DNA from: an uncultured Lachnospiraceae bacterium
GTDB taxonomy: Bacteria; Bacillota; Clostridia; Lachnospirales; Lachnospiraceae
DNA length: 64,000 bases
Direction: 5' to 3'
NCBI GenBank assembly: GCA_910579735.1
Contig: CAJTUZ010000004.1
Span: 47,922-111,921 of the forward strand
Positions within the stretch are counted from its first letter, which is position 1; each line of letters opens with the position of its first letter. The translations under genes and the position numbers were made by a program. Shown piece by piece: positions 53,716-61,803 of the stretch. A model generated the notes under the pieces. That model had not been told where the DNA came from and made no database searches. It was given only the letters and a program-made list of their open reading frames with translations.

Positions 53716-54858
53716 TTATTCTGCCTCCAGGACAGGGAAAAACGTATCCATTGTCTTTTCCGTCTTCACATGATACACATCATACAGATCCGTCATTGCA
53801 AGGCCGCTTCCGGCAGGATCGAAGGATCCGTACAATGCCGTTCCTTTCTCCGCCGCAAGGGTTTTCACCGCTTCCTCCACTTCCAGAGTGATCCGGTAAT
53901 GCTGCGTTGATTCTATGTAATCATACAACATCGGGGAATAAGGTGGCAAGTATAAGATGACTTCTACCCCCTCGCCTTTTAAATAATCTATCAGACCCGC
54001 AAGCAGTTCCATGCTGTCCGCATCGATCATACGGTAATCTGTCATCCGGTAGACGACCTGTTCGTCCATAGCCTGTTTCGTCATGGCAATAACGGTTTCT
54101 TCCTCCACACTGCGCAGTTCTTCCTGATAGGCAATACTCCCGTCATAGTGCTTGATATACGTTCTGCCTTCATGATCGCCCGTATAGGATACCAGAAACC
54201 GTTCGTTCTTCGGCAGACAAGTCACATTATAACGGAAATAATCGAGGGAAAGCCATTTGGTATTGTCCCGTCCGGTCCGTACTGCCGCTCCGCCCGTTTT
54301 CCCGGCATCCTGCGCATTCCGGCGGTCTTTTCCATCCTCCGCAGCGTTTATGTCTTTCCGGTCAGCGGCAGATTCACGTCCAAGCAGTTCTTCCATATAG
54401 ATTTCGTAAGGCTCCAGTTCAAGCCATCTGTCATTGTTATGCGCAGCATTAAACAAGAAGGAATCGACACCTATGATCATCGTTTCCGGCAGTTTATCTT
54501 CCTGCGCCAAAATACCCGTGACCGCCAGCAGATCATAAATCGTAGACTCCGAAAGTCCCGCATTATAAAAAGAGTCCGTACCGAACATCGTATGTTCGAA
54601 CGTAAGCACCCTGCTTGAACCCAGCACAACGACTTCCCTTGGCCCGTCCTGCATCTTCAGACAGGCCGCTAGCAGACTTCTGTCATTAAAATTCGATTCC
54701 TCCAGGCCGACTACGTTTCGTGATTCTCTGATCATCTTCCCTGCGATCTCATCATAGGTAACACGCAGATACGCATAGGAGTCCACATACCAGTTGACTG
54801 CCGCGACCATGACAAGAAGCGGCAGGACAAAAAGAGCCGCCTTTAACCATTTTTTCAC
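53716..54858 (-). CDS. dltD-like: Membrane-anchored SGNH/DltD-like protein
   Basis: A 380-residue protein with an N-terminal membrane helix (about 5-22) and an extracytoplasmic domain. VVVLGSSRVL (Ser81/82) gives the block I nucleophile, FYNAGLSES (98-106) resembles the oxyanion loop, and DVYHVKTE near the end gives the Asp/His block. DltD-like proteins work with MBOATs to place acyl groups on the polymer. Residues about 145-175 form a low-complexity spacer. The start is GTG at 54858, which overlaps the upstream stop as GTGA, with AGGAGGG before it. Confidence 0.76.
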   Translation of the reverse strand: MKKWLKAALFVLPLLVMVAAVNWYVDSYAYLRVTYDEIAGKMIRESRNVVGLEESNFNDRSLLAACLKMQDGPREVVVLGSSRVLTFEHTMFGTDSFYNAGLSESTIYDLLAVTGILAQEDKLPETMIIGVDSFLFNAAHNNDRWLELEPYEIYMEELLGRESAADRKDINAAEDGKDRRNAQDAGKTGGAAVRTGRDNTKWLSLDYFRYNVTCLPKNERFLVSYTGDHEGRTYIKHYDGSIAYQEELRSVEEETVIAMTKQAMDEQVVYRMTDYRMIDADSMELLAGLIDYLKGEGVEVILYLPPYSPMLYDYIESTQHYRITLEVEEAVKTLAAEKGTALYGSFDPAGSGLAMTDLYDVYHVKTEKTMDTFFPVLEAE

Positions 54859-56624
54859 CCTGCATACCCTCCTGTTCCGGTTTCGTCATTTCTTACCGTA
54901 TCCGTTCGGATACTATAGCCAAGCAAAAACGGCAGGGCCATGAACAGCGCATAGACATAGCGCAGCACGTTATATACCGGTACGGCCAGCAGCAACGTGA
55001 CAAGCAGCATCACAAAAGGCACGAATATCATCACGTTTTTCTTTCTATATGCCGCACAGGCAAAGCAGAAAAAGAAGATCCATGTGTTCAGTCCCAGACT
55101 CCATACTTTGTTATAAAGATCCTGAAAACGCATCAGAAACTGATACATGCCGACCTCCGCCTGATAAGTAAACAGCTTTCGTTGTGTCGTCACTGCAAAC
55201 GGATTATCCACCATGTAATATTCCCCGACAACATACTGGTAATCTGCCGTATCAAGCGCCCAGTATCCCGCGGTCTGTTTGACCTCCGCCTCCAGATACC
55301 GCAGAGGATTTCGAAGTCCCACTTGCAGCCAGAGTTTGAAATAGTCCCATTTCTGCTCTGCGATAATTTCCTGGTTCCCGGCCTCCCGGACAAACGCTTT
55401 GAAGATATCAAACAAATAAGGATTATAATAGGACGCTGCCTGGTCTGCGGGCACGACCTGACCGATCATGGCAGCCTCTTCCTGCGTCAGTTCCCCGCCT
55501 TTTACATAAGCACATAGAATATGCTGTGTCGGCATTGTCAGTGCCTCTATCGTATCCGGCGGTTCCACGTCCATCGCCTTTAGGATCGGACCATGATAAA
55601 CGCCATAGCATAACAGCACGGCCGCAGTACACGTAAACACCGCCAGAAACTCTCTCCTGCCTGCTGCCCTTAAACTATGCTCTTTCTTTGCAGCCGTCCC
55701 CTGCATCCACTTCGATAACAACAGGAAAAAAACTGTTCCCAGAAAGACATAAACGCCGTTGCTCCGTAAGAGGCAGACAAGAAGTCCCGACACAAAGTAT
55801 CCGGCCAGACGACATACTTTGTCCCGGAAAACGCGCCTTCCCTCTTTACCGTATCGGATATCCGAACCCGAAACGTCCTCTTTCTGTCCGGCCAGTTTTG
55901 CCCCCTGCCATGCAAACACAAGAAGCGCCGCCGTAAAAAATTCATCCTTTGTCATGCAGATTGACATCAGACCGTTAATCGGCAAAAAGGCATAAAACGC
56001 CGCGGCTGCTACAAGCCATAGGAGCCTTGTTCCGCTTTTATACAATTGATAGAGGAAAAACGCATAGACTGATGACATGATAATGATCTGCCAGAACGTG
56101 TAAAAAGCCATCGCTTCCGTATAAGTGCCGAAGATGCGGTATCCTGCCATAAAAAAGAACTTTATGATCATCGTATGAAACCACGGATGATGATTGGACG
56201 CAGGCGCCCATCCCAACGCCTGTTCTATCTGCCAGACCGCATCATTACTGAGCCACGTCGGATAATACATCAGAAAATACGGCAGACAGCCGGCCAGGCA
56301 CAGCAAAAAAAAGATAAGATAAACATACCATTTTCCCGCTCTCTCCCTGCAGGCCGGTATCCGTGACAAGAGGGGGATCCTCCCCAGAATGGCTTCTTTC
56401 TGCGATATGATAAAGCATAAAAAAAGAAGCGCTGCATAACTAAGAAACATCCATAACAGGATACGTCCCCCATTCTGTAAGCCGCTCCCTGCCTCCGCCT
56501 TTTCCCAGTCTCCCAAAACAATAAAAAGAGAATACAAAAGCGCAAACGGAAGCAGTATCAAAAACTGCCATCTGGAGGGCATTTCCAGCCTGCTCTTTTC
56601 TTCCGTATTCCTCTTCACCAACAT
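54855..56624 (-). CDS. DUF6020 family polytopic membrane protein
   Basis: A 589-residue protein with about twelve helices. PTWLSNDAVWQIEQALG and NHHPWFHTMI (about residues 120-155) make up the acidic and HP motifs seen in DUF6020 proteins, which resemble GT-C transferases. It may transfer a sugar outside the membrane from a polyprenyl-phosphate donor; this is inference. AAAGGAG upstream of the ATG supports the start. It overlaps the SGNH gene by 4 nt. Confidence 0.74.
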   Translation of the reverse strand: MLVKRNTEEKSRLEMPSRWQFLILLPFALLYSLFIVLGDWEKAEAGSGLQNGGRILLWMFLSYAALLFLCFIISQKEAILGRIPLLSRIPACRERAGKWYVYLIFFLLCLAGCLPYFLMYYPTWLSNDAVWQIEQALGWAPASNHHPWFHTMIIKFFFMAGYRIFGTYTEAMAFYTFWQIIIMSSVYAFFLYQLYKSGTRLLWLVAAAAFYAFLPINGLMSICMTKDEFFTAALLVFAWQGAKLAGQKEDVSGSDIRYGKEGRRVFRDKVCRLAGYFVSGLLVCLLRSNGVYVFLGTVFFLLLSKWMQGTAAKKEHSLRAAGRREFLAVFTCTAAVLLCYGVYHGPILKAMDVEPPDTIEALTMPTQHILCAYVKGGELTQEEAAMIGQVVPADQAASYYNPYLFDIFKAFVREAGNQEIIAEQKWDYFKLWLQVGLRNPLRYLEAEVKQTAGYWALDTADYQYVVGEYYMVDNPFAVTTQRKLFTYQAEVGMYQFLMRFQDLYNKVWSLGLNTWIFFFCFACAAYRKKNVMIFVPFVMLLVTLLLAVPVYNVLRYVYALFMALPFLLGYSIRTDTVRNDETGTGGYAG

Positions 56625-56645
56625 AAACGATTCTCCTTTGTCCGA

Positions 56646-57755
56646 TCACTCGATATTCGCCAGTTTCTTTATCTTGTCGATATAGCCTTGCGCCGTATAG
56701 TCTCCGGCACGTTTTTTGGCCATTTCCCGGTAATATGCCATTTTTTCTTCATTTTCCAAAAGCGCCGTCATCTGCACGGCAAGATTTTCTTCTTCATCCG
56801 TAATATTTTCCGCGCAAAAATCCGGCTTCGGATCCATATTCGGTATCAGGATGCCGTATTTATCTTCGAGAATTTCCCTCGGTCCTGTCAGACAGTCGGT
56901 TGCGATCACCGGCACTCCAAGCGCCATCGCTTCCACCAGAGCATTCGGAAATCCCTCGTTATAGGAAGTCAGCACATAGAGACTGCCCTTTTTCAGATAC
57001 GGATACGGATTTCTCTTCAGTCCCGCAAAATACACCGCGTCATCGATCCCAAGCGCATTCGCAAGTTCTCTGTAGGGTATAAATTCCCCTTTGCCGATGA
57101 TCATCAATCTGGTGTCGGGCAGTTTTTTATGGACTAATGCAAAACTTTTGAGCAGATGCCAGAAACCTTTTACATCGTCTTCCCTTCCCATGGAAATGAT
57201 CATGCGTCCATCCGTCCAGGGAAGTTCCGGCTCTTCCTGTACGGAAAGCATCTCTGCCTGCCTGATGTCAAATGGATTATTCAGTGCGACCGCCTTGCCG
57301 CAGTGATATTGCTCCCGTACTTCCCGGTAAATTTCATCCGAACAGCAGATCACCCTATCCGCCTTTTTGCAAAACAGACGGATCCTTCCGGGATTCCCCA
57401 TATCCATATAGCTCCTGATGCCAAGCCACTTCTCTGCCTTACCAAAGGACGCTATGTTCGCAAGGTTGGCCGTCGGCCCGAAGCTGTAGGCAATATCCGT
57501 TTTTTCCTGCTTTTTGATCTGATGCAATTTATAGCCTCTTTTTAATACATTGCATATCTTGGCAAACTTTCCCGGCCTGCTTGCCAGCCGCAGATCCGAA
57601 ACGGGAATGCCCTTGATATCGTAGGCGATATCCTTCGAATCAAATATCGCAATGCGCACCTCGAAATACGGCTGCAGCAGCCTGGCCGTCGTCACGCATA
57701 CTTTTTCTAAACCGCCCTGATGCAAAGAGGGCACGATCAGTAATATTTTTTTCAT
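56646..57755 (-). CDS. Glycosyltransferase family 4
   Basis: A 369-residue GT-B enzyme with ILLIVPSLHQGGLEKVCV, ISMGREDDVKGFWHLLKS and YVLTSYNEGFPNALVEAM (E-x7-E). SFGPTANLANI near residue 90 resembles the acceptor side of GalNAc/galactosyl-type GT4 enzymes, but the exact sugar is not clear. The ATG overlaps the preceding stop by 4 nt. It is a cytoplasmic repeat-unit transferase. Confidence 0.88.
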   Translation of the reverse strand: MKKILLIVPSLHQGGLEKVCVTTARLLQPYFEVRIAIFDSKDIAYDIKGIPVSDLRLASRPGKFAKICNVLKRGYKLHQIKKQEKTDIAYSFGPTANLANIASFGKAEKWLGIRSYMDMGNPGRIRLFCKKADRVICCSDEIYREVREQYHCGKAVALNNPFDIRQAEMLSVQEEPELPWTDGRMIISMGREDDVKGFWHLLKSFALVHKKLPDTRLMIIGKGEFIPYRELANALGIDDAVYFAGLKRNPYPYLKKGSLYVLTSYNEGFPNALVEAMALGVPVIATDCLTGPREILEDKYGILIPNMDPKPDFCAENITDEEENLAVQMTALLENEEKMAYYREMAKKRAGDYTAQGYIDKIKKLANIE

Positions 57756-58909
57756 AACTTTGAATCGTCTCCGTATAAATAGAATTCCCGGTAACCTTCC
57801 ACTTGTATTTTCACGTCAAACCCGCTGCCGGCAAGCTCCTCATAAGTATTCCGTCTCTCACAGCATCGACGTGCCATGATCTCTTCCGCCCAGACCCGCG
57901 CCGGCTGTTCAATGCTCAAATACTTCACAAGATCAGTCGCCCGGGCCTCTTCCGTCACCGTATCGGATACCAGACAGGGCAGTCCCGCCGCCTGCGCTTC
58001 TACCAGAACGCCCGGCAGTCCTTCATGAAAAGACGGGAGCAGAAAAATATCGAATGCCTGATAATAGTCCTCCGGCTGTCTCTGGTTACCTGCAAAAAGT
58101 ACTTTATCCCGAATACCGAGCGCCCCGCATTTATCTTCCATCCGCTTTCTGTCCGGCCCGTCGCCTAAAAGGATTAAAACGGCGTCTTTTTCCATGCGTA
58201 CAAACTCTGCGAAAATATCGATCAGATACGGATGATTTTTCTGCGTATTAAAACGTCCCACATGGCCAACGACAAATTTGTCCGCTATCCCCAACTGCTC
58301 ACGCATGGCCGCTCTTTTTTCCGGCCGGTACGTAAACTTCCCCGCATCGATCGCATTGTGGATGATCTTCACATGCCCTGCTTCCACCCACGCTCTGCCG
58401 AACACATCGATACCCGCCAGCCTGGAACAGGCGAAACAGTGATCGGCGATCCGATAAAGGTTTCTCCGTAAAACTCTGGTCGCTATCCCCTTCAGTCCGC
58501 CCTCAACGCCCGCATTTCTCGAATGTGCGACCGTAACGGGAATCCCCGCTTTTTTGGCAGGCGGCAGATAAATAGAGGCAGTACTGGTCATATGTCCCTG
58601 CACGACCTGAAATTCATGGTGTCCGGCAAAAAAAGCCTTAACGGCCCTGCGGTACGCAAAATAATTATAGACTTTGAATTTGGGGAGTACATAAATATGC
58701 CCTCCCAGCCTTTCGATCTCCTCGTCGAAAAACTGCGCCTCTCTCTTCGCGGGGTCGTCTCCGGCCCGCTTTACGGCGCTGCTGTGCACGAGAAAGTCAA
58801 ACTGGATCTGTGTCCTATCCATCTCGCGGTACAGATCCATAATGCGGCTTTCCGCGCCGCCTGCTCCCGTTCCGCCAAGCACGTGCAAAATACGTATCGG
58901 TCTGTCCAT
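57752..58909 (-). CDS. Glycosyltransferase family 4
   Basis: A 385-residue GT-B enzyme with IRILHVLGGTGAGGAESRIMD at the start, VVGHVGRFNTQKNHPYLI, and FLLPSFHEGLPGVLVEAQ (E-x7-E). AHSRNAG near residue 130 is characteristic of the EpsF-like GT4 subgroup. The frame is open to 58969, but GAGGGG just before the ATG at 58909 and the preceding stop at 58926 select that start. Confidence 0.88.
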   Translation of the reverse strand: MDRPIRILHVLGGTGAGGAESRIMDLYREMDRTQIQFDFLVHSSAVKRAGDDPAKREAQFFDEEIERLGGHIYVLPKFKVYNYFAYRRAVKAFFAGHHEFQVVQGHMTSTASIYLPPAKKAGIPVTVAHSRNAGVEGGLKGIATRVLRRNLYRIADHCFACSRLAGIDVFGRAWVEAGHVKIIHNAIDAGKFTYRPEKRAAMREQLGIADKFVVGHVGRFNTQKNHPYLIDIFAEFVRMEKDAVLILLGDGPDRKRMEDKCGALGIRDKVLFAGNQRQPEDYYQAFDIFLLPSFHEGLPGVLVEAQAAGLPCLVSDTVTEEARATDLVKYLSIEQPARVWAEEIMARRCCERRNTYEELAGSGFDVKIQVEGYREFYLYGDDSKL

Positions 58910-58925
58910 GATTTCCCCTCTGTCA

Positions 58926-59846
58926 TCAGGCGAGAATATCGCCTGTCTGCAACTTCCCCTCACATTCATAGCGGACGATCAAAAGTGAACCGTCCACCGT
59001 CCGTACGATCGGTCTGTCATCAAACACGTCCACTACCTCACCGGGTGCATAGGCGGAAAAATCGATCATCTCGTCAAAGGGCTGCGCTTCCCAGATCGTC
59101 ACCTTTTTCTCCCCAAGAAAGGCAAAGGCGCCCGGAAACGGCGCGGCCACGCCGCGGATCAGGTTATGGATCGTTCTTGTCCTGTCATGGAAATCAATCT
59201 TCCCGTCAACGGCGGTCCGTTTATTATACCACGAATCAAAATCCTTCGATTCGGTACGGATCGTAATATTTTCTTCTTCATAAGCCTTTAACAGCTTACG
59301 GATCAGGTTTTTGGAGCATATCATATTTTTATACTGCGCCGTTCTGATATCGTCGTGCGGCGTAATGGAAAACATCTCCGTAGCGAAGATATTCGGACTG
59401 TCCGCTTTTTCATCATAACGGAACAGGTTCAGGTTAAATCTCGTATCCCCGAGGATGATCGACCAGTTAAGCGGAGAACGTCCCCTTCCGAAAGGCAGGT
59501 AGCCGCAGTTTCCGTGAAAACCGTATATGCCGTACCGGAAGCGCTCTAACACCGACGCCGGGATCAGTCTCTGCCATCCCATGGATATTCCGATATCAAA
59601 CTCATTCTCCTGCAAAAATGTCTGCGTCTTATCGTCCGTCAGGAAATAACTGTCCGCTTCATGCACCGGTATCCCGTATTTTTCCGTCAAAACAGACAGT
59701 CCTTTATAACCGGATACCTGATTCTTCTTCGTGACCTCCGGACTGATCGTAATGACCAGATTCACCGGACAGATAGTATTTTGAATAAACTCTACAATGT
59801 TTTCGGACGTATCTTTTACACCGAATACGACGACCTTATATTTCAT
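58926..59846 (-). CDS. Formyltransferase-fold protein with altered catalytic motif
   Basis: A 306-residue protein with the fold of 10-formyl-THF-dependent transferases: FDIGISMGWQRLIP, then YGFHGNCGYLPFGRGRSPLNW, and an Asp near 149 (ADSPNIF). The Asn of the usual NxH motif is replaced by Gly109, although His111 is kept. A C-terminal domain (about 215-306) resembles the barrel of Fmt. It may N-formylate an amino sugar or have changed chemistry. It overlaps the GT10 gene by 4 bp, so the two are probably linked in function. Confidence 0.78.
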   Translation of the reverse strand: MKYKVVVFGVKDTSENIVEFIQNTICPVNLVITISPEVTKKNQVSGYKGLSVLTEKYGIPVHEADSYFLTDDKTQTFLQENEFDIGISMGWQRLIPASVLERFRYGIYGFHGNCGYLPFGRGRSPLNWSIILGDTRFNLNLFRYDEKADSPNIFATEMFSITPHDDIRTAQYKNMICSKNLIRKLLKAYEEENITIRTESKDFDSWYNKRTAVDGKIDFHDRTRTIHNLIRGVAAPFPGAFAFLGEKKVTIWEAQPFDEMIDFSAYAPGEVVDVFDDRPIVRTVDGSLLIVRYECEGKLQTGDILA

Positions 59847-60778
59847 GCTTTCTCCGTGCCCTCCTGCAAATAATGTTCATACAGATAATCCTGCATGTTG
59901 CTGTATTCCTGCACTCTTTTATAATTATCCAAAACCGCAGAAAGCCGCTCCCCGTACGTTTCTTTCGTACACTGCTCCAGTGTCTTCGCCGCATGCGCAA
60001 GATCGGTATCCTGCAAAAAGATGATGCCATCCGGATTAAAAAAGTCGGCGATCTTCCGCGCGCCCAAATAAACCGGGATCGTCTGCGCCGCAAAGCAGCT
60101 CGTCAGCCGTTCGGAAAAATAGTAATCGGATATATCGTTTTCGATCACGATGGAAAAGCGAAACGCATCCAGACACTCGTCCACGCTCCGCACATAACTT
60201 CCGCCGTCAAACTTGCCAAATGCAGCCGCCAGATGTTCCCTCTTACATTTTCTCGCCAGTTCCAGCCGGAACCTGTGCAGGGGACACATCACCTTATCGG
60301 AGCTTAGAATGGAGATATCCTGCTCTTTTACCTGATAAAGCTCTTCCTTCATCTCCCGGTTCCAGATGCCGGCCGCGATCGGGTAAAATCTTGCATTATC
60401 CAGTTCGTTCAACAATCCGTCATCATATGTGAAGATATATTTAAATTCTTTTTCCAGGCCCTTATGTTTATGAAAGAGCTCGTACTCCTGCGGTACAATC
60501 ACTTTGGATTCCGTCAGCATACCGTACTTCGTGACCGGTGTCCCAAGTGTATGCAGCATTGCATCGGAACCGTAGAAGTGCGTAGGCAGGCCGTAATTGT
60601 ATCTGTCCCAGAAAAAATATTTTCCTTCGTGCCCATAGGGCGCGTGACGGCTGTGCCTGTTGCGGATAAAATAGGTTTCCAGAAGCTTTCCCTGCGCATT
60701 ATAGATCCTGGGCATCGTGCCATCGATAGGATACTCTTTGCCAAACTGCAGCAGATAACTGCCGATTTTCAACTCCAT
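59843..60778 (-). CDS. GT10 fucosyltransferase (alpha-1,3/1,4 type)
   Basis: A 311-residue protein. Residues 207-242 hold FSIVIENDISDYYFSERL and TIPVYLGARKIADFF, the conserved donor-binding motif of alpha-1,3/4-fucosyltransferases. It transfers fucose from GDP-fucose to a HexNAc-containing acceptor. The N-terminal half is typically variable. GDP-fucose must be made elsewhere. A formyltransferase-fold gene follows with a 4-bp overlap. Confidence 0.87.
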   Translation of the reverse strand: MELKIGSYLLQFGKEYPIDGTMPRIYNAQGKLLETYFIRNRHSRHAPYGHEGKYFFWDRYNYGLPTHFYGSDAMLHTLGTPVTKYGMLTESKVIVPQEYELFHKHKGLEKEFKYIFTYDDGLLNELDNARFYPIAAGIWNREMKEELYQVKEQDISILSSDKVMCPLHRFRLELARKCKREHLAAAFGKFDGGSYVRSVDECLDAFRFSIVIENDISDYYFSERLTSCFAAQTIPVYLGARKIADFFNPDGIIFLQDTDLAHAAKTLEQCTKETYGERLSAVLDNYKRVQEYSNMQDYLYEHYLQEGTEKA

Positions 60779-60827
60779 AGATTCTTAACCGTACCTTTCA
60801 GTCTCTACGACATTGCTCAAAGGTTCT

Positions 60828-61802
60828 TTAAAGATTTTCTTTATACCATTCAATTGCCAGGTCAATGCCCTGTTTGAAATCATATTGCGGATCGTAGCCG
60901 AGCAGTTCTCTTGCTTTCGTAATATCGGCATTGGAATCCCTGACGTCGCCCCGTCTGGCCGGTCCGAAATTCGGTTCCACTTTCTTACCGAGCGCCTCGC
61001 ACAGATCATAATATATATCGATCAGGAACTCTCTGCCGCCCGCACCGATATTAAACGCCTCGCCTGCCGCCTCACTGGACGCATGGCAGGCTTTCAGATT
61101 GGCTTCGATGACATTATCAATATACGTAAAGTCTCTGGACTGTCTGCCGTCGCCGTTGATCGTAGGCACTTCGTCATGCAGAAGCTGTCTGATAAATTTC
61201 GGGATCACTGCGGCATACATTCCGTTCGGATCCTGACGGCGGCCGAAAACATTGAAATATCTAAGTCCGTACGTATCGAGTCCGTATAATTCCTTATAAA
61301 GTCTGCCGTATTCTTCATCTACTTTCTTCGTCAGAGCATACGGTGACAGTACTTTCCCTTCCTGCCCCTCTTTCTTCGGCAGTACCGGATGATCCCCATA
61401 TACGGAAGAACTCGACGCATAGACGAATTTCTTCACGCCGTTTTGTCTGGAAGCCTCCATCATATTCAACGTGCCTCTGATATTGATCTCTTCATATAAA
61501 AGCGGCATCTCGATACTTCTCGGCACGCTTCCCCAGGCCGCCTGATTCATCACATAAGCTACGCCCTCCGTCGCCTTTAAGCACGTATCAAGATCCCTGA
61601 TATCGCCCTTTATAAAGGTAAAGTTGGGAAGCTTTGTAAACGGCTCGATATTCTCATATTTTCCGGTGGAAAGATCATCCAGGCAGCGTACGGTATATCC
61701 CATATGAACAAGCGCCTCGCACAGATTGGAACCGATAAAACCGGCTCCTCCGCCTACGAGAAATACACTGTCTTTGTCAAACGTAACATCCTGATATCCC
61801 AT
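60828..61802 (-). CDS. UDP-HexNAc(A) 4-epimerase, WbpP/TviC-like
   Basis: A 324-residue short-chain dehydrogenase-fold enzyme: GGAGFIGSNL (18-27) for NAD, YASSSSVYG, and catalytic Tyr155 and Lys159 in YALTK, then GLRYFNVFGRRQDPNG. The sequence pattern and full-length match suggest WbpP/TviC-type UDP-GlcNAc/UDP-GlcNAcA 4-epimerases. With the dehydrogenase gene at the right edge it should give UDP-GalNAcA. The start at 61802 has GAGAAAGGG upstream; the longer ATG at 61814 overlaps the preceding gene. Confidence 0.85.
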   Translation of the reverse strand: MGYQDVTFDKDSVFLVGGGAGFIGSNLCEALVHMGYTVRCLDDLSTGKYENIEPFTKLPNFTFIKGDIRDLDTCLKATEGVAYVMNQAAWGSVPRSIEMPLLYEEINIRGTLNMMEASRQNGVKKFVYASSSSVYGDHPVLPKKEGQEGKVLSPYALTKKVDEEYGRLYKELYGLDTYGLRYFNVFGRRQDPNGMYAAVIPKFIRQLLHDEVPTINGDGRQSRDFTYIDNVIEANLKACHASSEAAGEAFNIGAGGREFLIDIYYDLCEALGKKVEPNFGPARRGDVRDSNADITKARELLGYDPQYDFKQGIDLAIEWYKENL

Positions 61803-61803
61803 T

